Positions 13,301 through 24,114 of a DNA stretch of 64,000 nucleotides are shown here, piece after piece. The stretch is from Gamsiella multidivaricata (taxonomy: Eukaryota; Mortierellomycota; Mortierellomycetes; Mortierellales; Mortierellaceae): contig NW_026251809.1 of assembly GCF_025024155.1 (NCBI RefSeq), forward strand, positions 44,564-108,563, given 5' to 3'. The notes under the pieces are model-generated. The model was not told the DNA's origin. It saw only the letters and a program-made list of their open reading frames with translations, and searched no databases. A program made the position numbers and the translations under genes. Within the stretch, counting starts at the first letter, position 1. The number at the start of each line of letters is the position of its first letter.

Positions 13301-14377
13301 TGGATATATCACCTTAAAGCAATAGCCTTGGTTTCTGCGGATATGGCGAGAAAGGTCTAGTGGTACGCAGACTCCAGGCTATGATCCCAGCATCAACAAA
13401 CACGCTCACGTCGTGTCTATCTTCGTACAGACATTTTTTAGCGATCAATGTACCACTTTGAAGAACATTGCTGTGAGAGCTGCAGGTGGGTGGCGCCTGA
13501 GCTTACCGCTATGGAGGAAAAGCATAGGCTATGCATGGAGCAAGAAGTCATGGCACTTGTACATACGCCCGAAGATACTCTGAACGCGTATACCTGTCTA
13601 TTTTTCACGAAGATGCTCCGATTAGTCATCAGTCTATTGCGTTAATGGGCATCGTTGCGAGGATACAAGTGCGATGTGTCTAGACATACCGCTTTGAAGG
13701 AAGAGCCTGGTTGCGCTATTGACGATGAACCCTTGGTTCCATCTAAACCTGATCTGAGCGCCTGTCCCACGTCTGTCGCCCGCACTGACATTCAGCCTTG
13801 TGTTTAGATTATTACTTTAAAACAGTTACTGTATGCTGTCAGCGAATAGGTATCCAAGCTTACCAAAGACACGAGACCGCGTCGCGGCTTAAAGAGTGCT
13901 GCAGACCACGCAAGCGAGTGTATCCTATATTAGGCACACGCGTCCTTGAGGATAACGGCTATCAGGTCGATGCTTGCGTTAAAAGTTGGCTCGAGCTGAT
14001 ATCATGTTGAAGCACGTATGGAGAAAACGATGAAGCTGTGTGGCGCTTGAATATACCATAGATGTGAGCCATCTCGCGCGACCAGGATGATACTGCGCGC
14101 GCGGAGTGAATGGGGCGATTACTTGGAGGTCGCCGTTGAGATTAAAGGCTCTCAAGCTGAAAGTCGCACCTCTATTGGCGCGAGCTGAGCCAAGATCCCT
14201 TGAGAAGGAAACTTCAGTTCACAGACATGTCGATGATGGTGACGAAGTGCAACGAGGATCATGGTGAGGTCAATGAAACAAATAGTCTTGAGACTCTCCT
14301 TGCAAGGTGACGATGCCATATCCTTTGTGCTACATTTGTATACTCAGCAGTTTATTTAGCATCACTCTTTACGCTGT
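10375..14377. other. Gene-poor spacer, about 4 kb
   Basis: Between the histone deacetylase promoter and the 3' end of the zinc-finger gene. It holds a GA-repeat near 10445-10465 and only short, unrelated open frames (60-95 codons) with no family signature. 11500-12050 has a different, more GC-rich texture that could be an old LTR or another non-coding repeat, but I find no paired copy. A Tc1-like end sequence may sit at 12296. Otherwise I see nothing in it. Confidence 0.5.
12296..12320. repeat. Possible lone transposon end (Tc1-like)
   Basis: A sequence starting CAGTGGCTTCC and running through AATTGTCCGGAT resembles the outer tip of Tc1/mariner-type inverted repeats. I find no matching inverted copy within a few kb and no transposase next to it, so this is a weak call. 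Confidence 0.22.
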
Positions 14378-17003
14378 CTAGATGCCTGTAAATCCGCCCA
14401 TTGCGCTCTGGGGCATTTCCTCCGCACCCAAATTCACACTCGGCGTCAATGCTGACACCAGCAGACCTTGTGCTACTGCATCCTGTCCAAATGACGACGA
14501 CGGCGATCTGGTTCCACTGGCCGCGTTGGGTGGTATCGCGTAATTCGAGCCATCTACCATTGATATTTGAATCTCTCGCTGGTCATATCTCTGCATTTGC
14601 TGTTGTTGTTCCATTGGCTGCTGATAGCACCTGTTTGCTACAGAATACGGACTGGCGGGCGGCGGAACTTGCAATGGCATCATTCCTCTTTGACCATTGA
14701 TCCCGCTCAAGGTGTTCGAATCGTTCGATACATTCAGAGGTGAGCTGCTGTCCACACCCATATATGAAAACGGAGACGACGGCCGCTGTTGTTGCTGCTG
14801 ACTGTCCAAGTAGCCCATGGCCGAACCCTCGCTCGTGACTGATGTGAGAGAGTCCATATGAGCGCGACCCTGTCCAAATGCGCCTTCGCATACGGCCATA
14901 TTGTTCTGCGAAGAAAGTGATGGCTCTGAGTTCATTGACGCAAAAAATGACGAATCTTGCTGCATGGAGGACCGCAATCGCTGCTGTTGTTGCTGCTGTT
15001 GTTGCTGCTGTTGTTGCTGCTGTTGTTGCTGCTGTTGTTGATACTGATCCCGGTACGGTAATTGCTGCGCTGGTTGCTGAAGCGGATGATACTGTGCTTG
15101 CGAATGTGCTGTTGTCAGCATCTGCCCGCTATTTGCCTGAAATAAGAACGGGAACACCTCACTCTTTGTCGTTTTCAGTTCCTCTGCAGTTCTCTTTATC
15201 AGCGGAGGTGGGATCGCTGTTAACTGTGTCTCATCCCGTTGTGACGCCATTGCTGCTGCCGCAATACTCGTATATTTCCTCTGCTCAGTCGCCCCAGTCT
15301 TAGCCTTCACGCTCGAATTACGGGACTTGCGTCTCCGGACCTTATTGATATCGTGGATCCGAGTGTGCTCCTTCAGGACATCGGAGCGTGAGAACTGTTT
15401 GCCGCATCCTTCGTGCGGACAAACAAAGGGCTTTTCACCGCCGTGCGACCGAACGTGACGAGCAAGATGTGCGGAGCGGGTAAAGGTCTTGTGACAGTTA
15501 GGCCAAGGACAGAAATGGGGCTTCTTGAGAGGAGCGACGTCGTAAGGAGTTTGAAGTGCCGAGACGGGGGTGACTGTGGACGGTGGGACAATGGGGGTCA
15601 TATCCATCATCACCATCATGGATGAGCCCATTTGTTCCATCTCTGTAAAGTTGAATTGAGGCGTAAAGTATAAAAAGGGCGCATTAGTGATCATTGTTCC
15701 GGGGAAAATCAGGGTTTGCGCAAAAAAAAAAAAAAAAAAACAAGTGTTCATACGTACCGTTTTGTCCAGGAAGCGACATTCGCTTGTAATAAGGTCCTTC
15801 TTGGAGACGTGGCGAAGAATCTTGACGGGTGAGATCCATGCCAGTCTCAAGTGTCAGTAAATGGCTGTTATCCCTCTTGACTGCACAGTTTGCTGTTATC
15901 GGAATAGTATCCTCTGCGGCTGGGGAAACCGGGAGCTGTGGCACCGCAGAATACGAGGATACCATGGCAGGATCTGACGTGGATGTGGAGACCAAAGGTA
16001 GGTTCAACGGTGTGCTTGATTCAGTGAGAGGTGTGGGATACGGATATGATGCATATCCAGATGAGGGTGACTCATACAGGAATACTGGAGCTGAGGGGGG
16101 AAAAGGAGCAGTCGGTGATTCCTCGCAAGGGAGAAGAACAGTCGGTGTCACTGTGGTGCATGCGAGCGGTGCGGACTGAAAGATGGATGTCATATTGCCT
16201 GGCTGGGATCCGGCCATGATATGATTATCTTTCGAGACTGAGTTCGTATGCGTCTTGGTGTGCCGAGTGAGTTCGTCGCTGCGAGAAAATCGTTTGATGC
16301 ACCCAGGGTATTCGCACACATGTGTCTTCTCTCCGGTATGTGTTCGAATATGTCGTTTGGAGTGTTCAAGACGATAGAATGACTTTTGGCAGACAGGGCA
16401 CTGGAACGGTCGCGCTGGCTCATCCGCACCATAAAATCGAAAAGATTCTTGACTGGGAAAAGGTGTGGGCAGCTGTGATTGTGGGATAGAAAGATAAGAT
16501 GGCTGAACCGCATTCGGAGAGGCGATAGTTGCGGCCGAAAAGTTGGTCGGTGTTGAAGTAGTATTTGAAATGACTGTGTTTGCGGTTGACGTGAAGCCCA
16601 CGGAAGAAAAGGCCATGATCTTGCCTGCAGCGATCAGGGGCCGAAGATCCGACGTTGCAAACTGTGGCGTGGATTTTTGTAGAGTGAAGGGGAGGCTGGA
16701 CTGAAGATCGGCAACCTTTGGCACTGATGTCGAGGTCGAGAAGAGATAAGGATCTGAGGCGAGAGTGCAGATGAGGCTATCTGGGGAAAGTGATTCCGAC
16801 GAAAGAAGCTGGATCAGATCTGGCAAGAGTGGTTCGGGCGGAGGGGTGTAGGGCGGGATGCAGTGTGAGGAACAAGGAGAGGAGAGAGTCGATTCGGGAG
16901 AGAGTGGAGGAGATGCTGATGGTGATCGATGGTCGGAGATGACCTGCGATGGGTCAAGGAAGGGTGGAAACTCTGTTAGGCTGCTGTGGTGGATACTTGG
17001 CAT
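14378..17003 (-). CDS. C2H2 zinc-finger transcription factor with two finger pairs
   Basis: Predicted 836-residue DNA-binding regulator from two exons, 17003-15758 and 15642-14378, joined in phase across a 115-bp intron (GTACGT...TTTACAG on the minus strand). Residues 1-200 are Ser/Pro/Thr-rich. At about 202-252 lie two fingers of the Mig1/CreA kind ([23 protein letters not shown] joined by TGEK to CEYPGC...SRSDELTRH). After a second Ser/Thr/Pro-rich stretch, a second pair lies at about 458-512 ([18 protein letters not shown], then [16 protein letters not shown]), followed by a basic patch and a roughly 20-residue glutamine run. Without splicing, each half would look like a separate gene. The intron contains a 19-base homopolymer. 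The upstream pair suggests GC-rich target sites, as for carbon-repression factors, but the role is inferred only. Confidence 0.85.
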
Positions 17004-18005
17004 TTGAAAGGAAGAAAACGTGGTTTCTATGAAGGAGGGGGTGCCAAAGTCAAAGTTCGCTGGTTATTTCTTCTGCATCAAACCATAAAACCGGTAATAA
17101 AGTGCAGTGAAGGCAAGAGCAGCGAGGAAATGAAAGTGTGAACCAGAGTGCGAATGAGGAAACAAACAAAGAAGAAATGAACCTTGAACAAAGTCAACTT
17201 TAAAAAAGTATCGCTCCTGGGCCGGTTCTTTTTTCGTTTAAATCAACGATGGGTTACGGCAAAAGGAAGAAGCAGTAGGAAGGAAAGGCGGTAATGGTCG
17301 GATGCAAGTGCAAACTGCGAACTATGGGAAGGGGGCGGTGGTGGGCGTAGCCAGGGAGGGGTCCGGGAGTCTGAACGTCAAGCAATGAATTACCGATACT
17401 GTGGATAGGGCGAAGACCGAGGATGTGAGCAGTTTTGCTCTGCGTACGGAAATAAAAATATCCAATAGGTTCAAACGGGGAATGGACGTCCTGTGTATGT
17501 GTGCAGTTACAGATGTCTTTTTAGAAGTGGGGACACCGGAGCATCAGGCTGTGTTATATAGCCAATTACGGAGGGACTAAAGCGGAAAAAGACCGCGCGC
17601 GGTCAATTAGCAACACAAGAACCAGAGACAACAGAAGTGCCGCCACCAATCCTGGCCCTCGACATTTCGATCATTTATTGGATCCCCCGGCTCTGTCTCT
17701 CCGCACTCGAGTCTTACTAAACCTACAGACAAGCCACTCGTCCATTGACTGGTTGCGCCGAAACCGCCTTTGTTGCGACACTTGGAGCAAAAGAAGATTA
17801 CAGAAGGTCCAAGATCCTTCCCAGCAAGCTGGTCCGTTTCATACGCATCTGATTCTGGCCCAGTCTGGATTCTGAGTACAGTGACACATGCAAGGTAAAG
17901 TGAGGCCAAGTAGTACCGCGGTCTTGGCGGGGTGTGTGCAAAAGGAGTCTTTATTTTTGAAGATGGAATAGCTGTCGAGAAATAGGAAACAGGCTGTTGA
18001 AGAAC
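17004..18005. other. Spacer upstream of the zinc-finger gene
   Basis: About 1 kb that should hold the promoter and 5' UTR of the zinc-finger gene and the 3' UTR of the glutathione S-transferase gene, both on the minus strand. A 100-codon open frame at 17909-17607 on the minus strand has no recognisable domain and is not called. A GC palindrome-like patch (GACCGCGCGCGGTC) sits at 17590-17603. Confidence 0.4.
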
Positions 18006-19242
18006 CTACTTCGTCGAAGGGTAGAGCTCATCGCGAGGGATGATCTCCGTCTCGTGTGAGGCGAGCTCCTCCCACTCCCTCATATACTCGTTCTTCAGCA
18101 TGTGCTCGACATAAGCAGCAGCGTGCTTGCCTTGGATCTTGGGTCTCAGTCCATAGGAACGCAAACGGAACATCACAGGCGCATACATGGCATCCAAGGC
18201 AGTGAAGCGACCAAATAGATAACCCTCGTCGCTATCCTTGGCAACAGCCTTGGAGCGCAGACCCTCCCAGATGCTGGATAAACGGTAGATGTCCTTCTCA
18301 ACCTTCTCGTTGTAGAACTTGGGGTCGAACTCACGTCGTTCGCGAAGGTTCATGGCGTAGTTTCGGATGGCGCCAAAGCTGGTCGCCATCTCTGCGGAAA
18401 GTGAGCGGGCATAGGCACGCTCATATCGGTCGCTGGGCCAGAGCTGTGGATAATCTATGTAGACGCAGGGTATATTGCTACGGCGATTAGATTCCCATCC
18501 AACAACATACTTTGGATTTCCACAAGGTCTCAAGCTGTGGGCCACTTTATCCTCCATCCCAAGCGAACCACCTGCACTATTTCATCCGATACATCACCAT
18601 GCAAGGTACCGGCGCCTCCGCAACACAGGCACGATCCTTAGGCCTCTAGGCTTTCCTTGTACTCCATCTCCACATATCCCATTCATTATTTGCAAGCACT
18701 GAGTTAAAAGGTTCCCACACCCATGTAACGCCTCTCCAAATCCCCTTTAGAGACAAACCCCCACCTCTGTCGTTCCTACCCTTCATTTTGTCTCTCCTCT
18801 CTTTATTCAGTTGGCGTTCTCATCTATCAATGACGACCCCTATTCCCAAGAAAGAGTGAACACAGGTCGCAGTTGGTCCCACTCTGTGTCTCATCCCATA
18901 CCCAGTTTTCTTCCATGGGCAGCCATGGAATCAAAGTCCTTTGGGCGACTGAATAAGCGTACCTTCAGCTAGATACTCCATGATCGCAATCGATTCAAAA
19001 ATAATGTGCTTTTCGCCACCAGCTCTCTTTGACACATGAAGAGCGGGGACCTTCGAAGTAGGACCCGCGCGACGCATTAATTCGTCGGCAGCAGGCAGGC
19101 CCAGGTCTGGAATCTCCGGTGTTCCAACGATCAGCATCACGGTCTCAAACTCGATCTTCAGAACCCGCATCGCCAGCCAGGGTCGGAGGGACCAGGACGA
19201 GTAGTTTCGGTTCAGAAGATAGAGACAGAGATCGAACGACAT
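18006..19242 (-). CDS. Glutathione S-transferase family protein
   Basis: Predicted 242-residue GST from two exons, 19242-18963 and 18454-18006, split by a long 508-bp intron. The N-terminal thioredoxin-like half starts LCLYLLNRNYSSWSLRPWLA, the NYSSWSLRPWL hallmark of a GST group common in bacteria and present in some fungi. The glutathione-site residues SKVPAL and ESIAIMEYLAE follow. The C-terminal helical half contains the ALDAMYAPVMFRL segment of GST-C domains. GSTs conjugate glutathione to electrophiles, and the true substrate here is unknown. The frame stays open upstream to an ATG at 19371, which would add 43 Arg/Ser-rich residues resembling a mitochondrial presequence. I chose 19242 because the family begins there. 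Confidence 0.85.
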
Positions 19243-19965
19243 GGCTCTGGTTATGATATGAGGGTATAGGGGGTTTCTTCCAAGAGCTGAGGACAGTGGG
19301 CGCCTCAAAGGTTGATTCGCAGTTCGGGATGGGGATTCGGAAAGCAAAGGAATGAGTTGGGCATTCAACAACCGGCCTCGACAGGACCTCTTAAAATTCT
19401 CACGCTGTTTTGGATTCAGCGGACTCTCTTTATTGCCTAGAACCGTTGCTTGGATGACACTAAAATGTTCGTTAAGATTTAGGAAGGAAAGAAATCTATG
19501 ACAATTTTCTTTAAGTTATGCCACTCCGAAGGTAGTTGTGAAGGCAAAATGGCTCCGAAAAGTGCCTATTGGCATAGATATATCCTGATCGAGGGGATAC
19601 GGATCGGTCGCTGGGAGAGTCCTCCCTGGGTCACCATGACCGTGATGGGTCCCGAGGACAGTATAGCCAGGATAACTTGAACTCTGTCTAATGCTTGCTG
19701 GATATCATTTATTTACTAGTAACGTCCGCGCCCAATTCAGAGGAATACGCGGGCATATTATTAATACAACGAGCAAAGATAGAATGGCTGTAACTTACAA
19801 ATTGTTCATGGAGCTTTCAAGCCCAATAAAGCGTGTTGTTCTAGCGATGTCCACGCGGCTCCTACTGCGGTTTGAATGTGGTATGTGGTGACTGATGGGC
19901 TGGGGTCTGCTGGCGTTTGACGCTTCTGACCCTTGTTCGCTGCGGCTGGTGTTGACGGGTCCTAG
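19243..19965. other. Spacer between GST gene and Fanzor remnant
   Basis: Promoter side of the GST gene, then AT-rich sequence with no gene, RNA or clear repeat that I can identify. Confidence 0.4.
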
Positions 19966-21457
19966 TCAACTGCTCGTGGACGGACCCAGGACTGGTGTTG
20001 TTGTTGTAGGACTTTGCAGAGGCATGTATTTGTCAGGCCTCTTTTGATCCAGTAGTTGTGTTTGGCATACGTGGGCTATGTCCCCGCTCCCCACTGCATC
20101 GCGATCGGACAGCACACGGTATCCGGGACAACATTTAGAACGAAACGGCAGCTTGGCCAGGAACTGGTTACAGTCCAGACGGAGACATTTTGCGCTTGTA
20201 TAATACTCATGTGCACCCAGCACGACATCCCAAGCTCTTTGCCTAGATAGTGCAGGGAGATACGGGAGTATACATTAGACATTCATCATCTTCGGAACAG
20301 CAACAAAAGACACGCATTAGGACTTACTCTCATGACAAGTCGTTTTTCAAGCGCTGAGTGCTTTGATGCTAGTCTGGTTTTGAGTGTTGAATCAATGCAA
20401 AGAACTACATTCTTCCAAGCTGCCTTCCTCCAGCCCTCCGGCCCTCCGGCTCTCCTATCCACCTGCCATGCACAAGATACCCTTGATGGAATAATCTAAA
20501 TATGCAACCTGCACTTTTTTTGCGTCCCATGTCTTTTTCTCAACCATTTGTGTCCAGGAAAGCTGAGCAAATAGTCCAGAACATTGATTTCGCTGTTAAT
20601 CTTGTTGATGCTCAGAGAACTGCTGCCGTCGCTACTGGTGGGGGTGGGGGTGCTGGACACGTTGGCACTGTGGCTGGATGCTCGGCCGCTCGGGTTGGTC
20701 ATATTTTTAAAATAGTTGTCAAGTGTCCCCATTCTGAAGCTTGGGATCCGGCTTTCCAGCTCATCCACCCCTGCACTTCGCTTCCTGTCTTGTAGTAGTG
20801 AACAGAACGTTATCGCGGGTTTATAAAGGAAGGACCTTCGTATGGTGAGAATATGATGTTTGTTGGGGTGGGCAGAATTCAGTACGGAGGCCGTCAAACT
20901 ATTTGGTTCCCCAGGGTCCAGCTCTACTACGTATAATGGTATTATCGGCTGGGAGGCGATCTTCCGGATTATCGAAATACACCTTGATGTTGTCAATCAG
21001 CTTCGATCGTTGCCGCCAGTTGATTCCAACACGCGGGAGGAGGGGGAGAGGGGGGCTCGACGTGCAAAGTACTATGTTGCGACGAAAGCAATACTTGCGC
21101 TGCGTCCACAAGTGGCTCCAGACCCACTCCTGCAATGATGCCCTACCCTTGGCTGTCATCCAAATGTATGTCACCGTCGTCAATGTCAGCGTCGTCCAGA
21201 TCAACGAATCCATCCTCAGTATTGGAGCTCTCGTCCAGATCAACGTATTCACCCTCGATGTTCAGATTGTCATCCTGCGTATCCTCATCGTCAGTATCAT
21301 CATTGACATCATCCTGGGTGCTATCCTGTAGCGCTTCCCCATCAGTCCTCTTGGCAATTTCCTCTGCGGCTCTATTGGCGGTTCCCGGGCGTAAAATGGA
21401 GGTGTTGTAGTCGAGGATGTTAAAGACAAGGGCGTTGGTTGAGACTGTTTGTGGCAT
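19966..21457 (-). pseudogene. Decayed Fanzor (eukaryotic TnpB-like RNA-guided nuclease)
   Basis: Broken gene on the minus strand. 21457-21143 encodes the N-terminal part with an Asp/Glu-rich linker. 20996-20496 encodes VVELDPGEPNS (RuvC-I-like aspartate in a D-P-G context), then RSFLYKP, RKRSAGVDELESRIPS and KWLRKRHGTQKK. About 20420-20333 encodes TRLASKHSALEKRLV, then a GTAAGT...CTATCTAG intron-like gap. 20260-19966 encodes AKSLG, VVLGAHEYYTSAKC, a zinc-binding region and SDRDAVGSGDIA, which matches the C-terminal RuvC-III pattern D-R-D-x-x-x-x-x-x-I. The order and spacing match the TnpB/Fanzor family as I know it, including an E-Y-Y-T-S-x-x-C motif. Decay is clear: frameshifts between blocks, a 2-base loss just before VVLGAHEYY, and CCPGY where a C-x-x-C pair is expected. 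It lies 62 bp beyond a Helitron end. It is inactive as a single reading frame. Confidence 0.78.
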
Positions 21458-21530
21458 AGTCTAGTTTATCCTTCTACGCAACGATGCATAGTTCGGAGCG
21501 GTGTTTTTATATTCTAAACTAGTAGAGCTG

Positions 21531-21550
21531 CCCGTGGCACACGCCACGGG
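21531..21550 (-). repeat. Helitron 3'-terminal hairpin
   Basis: Perfect 8-bp inverted repeat, CCCGTGGC / GCCACGGG, with a 4-base loop. Read on the minus strand it is followed after 8 bases by CTAG at 21522-21519, then T. This is the classical Helitron 3' arrangement: a hairpin about 10 bases before a CTRR end, inserted between A and T. It is 50 bp past the helicase stop codon. Confidence 0.8.
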
Positions 21551-22779
21551 TCCGAGACAAAAAATAAGGTAGCTACACTATTATAAAAAAAAAGGCTTTA
21601 TTGCACGTTCAGCAGATTTCTACAGACGATATTTCGGGTATAAACGCCCTCCCTTCCATCTATGGCGCTATTTCCGACTAGAAGCTTGAAGTTGTCTCGG
21701 TGTTTGCAATGCGAGAAACCGACATACAGTTGCCCAGCACCAAAGACGTGCTGAGGAAGGTAAACACCAACGTAATCAAGTGTTTGTCCTTGCGGCTTGT
21801 TAATGGTCATGGCAAACGCAGGCTTGACAGGAAACTGGCGCCTAGTGAACTTGGTTGGCGTAGATCCGTCGTCCAGGGTCGTGAGAGGTATGCACGGAAT
21901 AAGCACCGTTTGATTCTTGAAGTCACCGTTAAGAATCTCGGCACTGATGTATCTCCAACGGAGTGATCGAACAATCAGACGGGTACCATTGCAGAGACCG
22001 GATTTGCCGTCCATGTTTCGAAGGAGAATGATAGGCTGGCCCACCTTCAACAGCAACTCGTGGAGAGGCATACCTGGAGGATTATTGCACGTTGAGCTTT
22101 CCATGATCTGGAGCAGGGTTTTGAAAGTCGAGTGGACTGTACGACCTCCTGTCAAGACCTGAGCAGCAATTCCAGATGAGGCAACTACGATCACGTCCCT
22201 CCTCGGATGTGGGCAATCAGAGTGTTGTACAAAAAAGACTTGTCCGCTTCTCTTGGTCCATTAATAAAGAACACCTTTGCCACACCTTCGTCCTTGTTAT
22301 CCAGCTCTGCTGTAATTGCAGCTTCACAGTGCTTTTTGATCGTCTTTGCAGAGATCCAGGTCATGAGCCGCCTTAGCCGCAAGCGCCTCAGTGTCGAGCT
22401 CTGCATGTTGTCCAAGTTTGTCACTGTTAGGTTGGCGATCGGTGAGGCTTCGAAAGTCTCGAGGCATCTCTTCATAGACCGCCAGACTGGTCCCAGCTCC
22501 CTTCAAAATCTCGCTGACGTGGGACAGTGCAGTGCTCTTGGCATCCTCCAGTAATCGGGCGATCTCCAGCATTCGGGCGATCTCCAGCAACGTACGGAAA
22601 GTCCTGAGATAGATCATCAGCGAACGATTCCCGTAATTAGAGAGGATTGAATGGGCTGCATAGATGTAGAGCCATGGCGAAAAGATGGCGTAAGGTCGCG
22701 GAACTTTAACGCCTGTTACCAGATCCTCAGTGAAAGGCCGCCATGCAAGGGGTAACGCATCTAAATCCATTGCGTTATT

Positions 22780-23250
22780 CCGGCGATTGTAAGCGGTAAT
22801 TATGTCAGCGCGCCTGGTGAGAGGTATAAACACATCCCATAAAAAAAATAACTTGTCTTTCGAGCGTGTTACTGGGCTTCTTAGGGCAGTCCTTTAAGGC
22901 GATTCTGGAGTGGCCAGTTTGGTCGCATCTGCATGTCCGAGACGCTTGGAGAGGTCCTGCGGCAGGGGCAGGTGCCAGGTCCACATGCTCTGGTTCGTCC
23001 AGATGGTGATTAGCACGCTCATGCCGCTGCTCATTTTCGCGGGCGCACTGGGCGGCATAGGCGAGAATTAGCGCTGCACGCCTGATGAGAAGTACATCAG
23101 CGGTTAGTTCAGACTGTTTTGTTAGTCCACCCCATAAAAAAAAAAAAACCTGCCTTTCGGGCGTGCCACTGGAATTCTCAGGACAGTCCTTGAAGGTGAT
23201 TTTGGAATGGCCAAGTTGACCACACGTACATGCTCGAGGTGCTCAGACAG
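22780..23250 (-). repeat. Diverged direct duplication carrying a zinc-knuckle motif
   Basis: Two copies about 297 bp apart (roughly 22780-22960 and 23060-23250), by eye about 75% identical around the A-runs at 22843 and 23138. On the minus strand each encodes the same pattern, C-x-C-x4-H-x7-C-P (CRCDQTGHSRIALKDCP and CTCGQLGHSKITFKDCP), followed by ERQV and then an L-x-R-R-A-x-I stretch. It lies upstream of the Helitron helicase remnant and seems part of the same element. Confidence 0.6.
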
Positions 23251-23340
23251 ATCCCGCAGTAGGACTATAAATTCGATAAATTCGTGCCGAGTCAGCATGG
23301 GGACCAATATCGATGTAAAAAGTAACAAAGACACACTTCA

Positions 23341-24114
23341 CATACGCTTGGTTGTATGTTGTATCCATGCTTTCGGCAGTCATTGTAAGAGGGATGCAGC
23401 GGTTGGAGGAGGAGCAAAGGGAATGGCTTTGAGCGATAAGGGTCAAGCAGTGAATATGTAAGGATGAAGGGTGTTTGGCAGTGGTGGATGTGGGAGGAAG
23501 TTTATTTTTGGCGAAGCAAAAATTGTGTTTGGTAATAAAGAGCAAAGAGCCTTGAAAAGGGCTATCGATCCATGAGCCATCGAGATCTTAACATCAAAGA
23601 AAAAGCACTGCAAATTGATATGTCTATTTGTTAGATTCATTGGATGTGTAAAATAGTCTTGAGTAATTCGTCAAAGCTATCGAACCACCATCGATATCAT
23701 CCATCATACCTAAGACTGAGTACCCACTGCGGCTGTTGCGGTGCGGAATGAGCGAGGGACACGGTGACATGAAATACCTTTCGGCCATGCGTAGTAGGTC
23801 TGGCGGTCGTGGTTTTTCTTTCACTTTTCGCACTTAGGAATGTTGTAGCGGTTTCAGAGTAGGATGGTGGTAGGTGGCGGTGATAGAGACAAACAGAAAG
23901 AGAGAGAGGTGAGAGAGAAAGACAGAAAATATATTTTTTTATTTATTTATTTTATTTATTTTTCTGGGTCTCGAGTCCATCGAATCTACGCGACATAGCA
24001 GAGCATCCTCTATCCAACTTTCAGCTTGTAGATAGTAGATTGCTTTTTTATAGTAGATTTTTTTATTTTGTGTGGAGTAGTAGTCGTATAGAGCACTGGC
24101 TCCCTCTAGTATGC
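23341..24114. other. Spacer with simple repeats
   Basis: 3' flank of the metallophosphatase gene. It contains a short GA-rich run near 23893-23915 and a T-rich (TTTA)n-like tract near 23932-23962. No gene is recognised. Confidence 0.4.

Larger units (their letters stand above)
21519..23340 (-). mobile_element. Helitron remnant with PIF1-like helicase, 3' end intact
   Basis: Rolling-circle transposon remains on the minus strand. Helicase coding survives in pieces: a P-loop region (FFINGPREADKSFLYNTLIAHIR, where GPGGTGK is expected), then, one frameshift later, VVASSGIAAQVLTGGRT and HSTFK. It then jumps to PPGMPLHELLLKVGQP and LLRNMDGKSGLCNGTRLIV, ending with FAMTINKPQGQTLDYVGVYL and GQLYVGFSHC (stop at 21601). 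The jump means the central part, with the DEAD-like motif II and motifs III-IV, is deleted. The motif VI position reads FSHC where L-S-R is usual. Upstream, 22837-23340 holds two zinc-knuckle-like repeats. No Rep/HUH nuclease domain or 5' TC end is found. The 3' terminus (hairpin then CTAG) is intact. Confidence 0.85.

Noticed and set aside
13340..13400. tRNA-like segment around GGTCTAGTGGTACGCAGACTCC
   Set aside because: The A-box-like sequence is not followed by a B box or matching acceptor stem.
14878..15303. Plus-strand frame rich in AVVAAVV
   Set aside because: Antisense shadow of the polyglutamine coding run in the zinc-finger gene.
17607..17909. A 100-codon minus-strand frame with four cysteines between the GST and zinc-finger genes
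   Set aside because: No domain, no convincing start (TTG-like opening), and it overlaps expected UTR sequence of the flanking genes.
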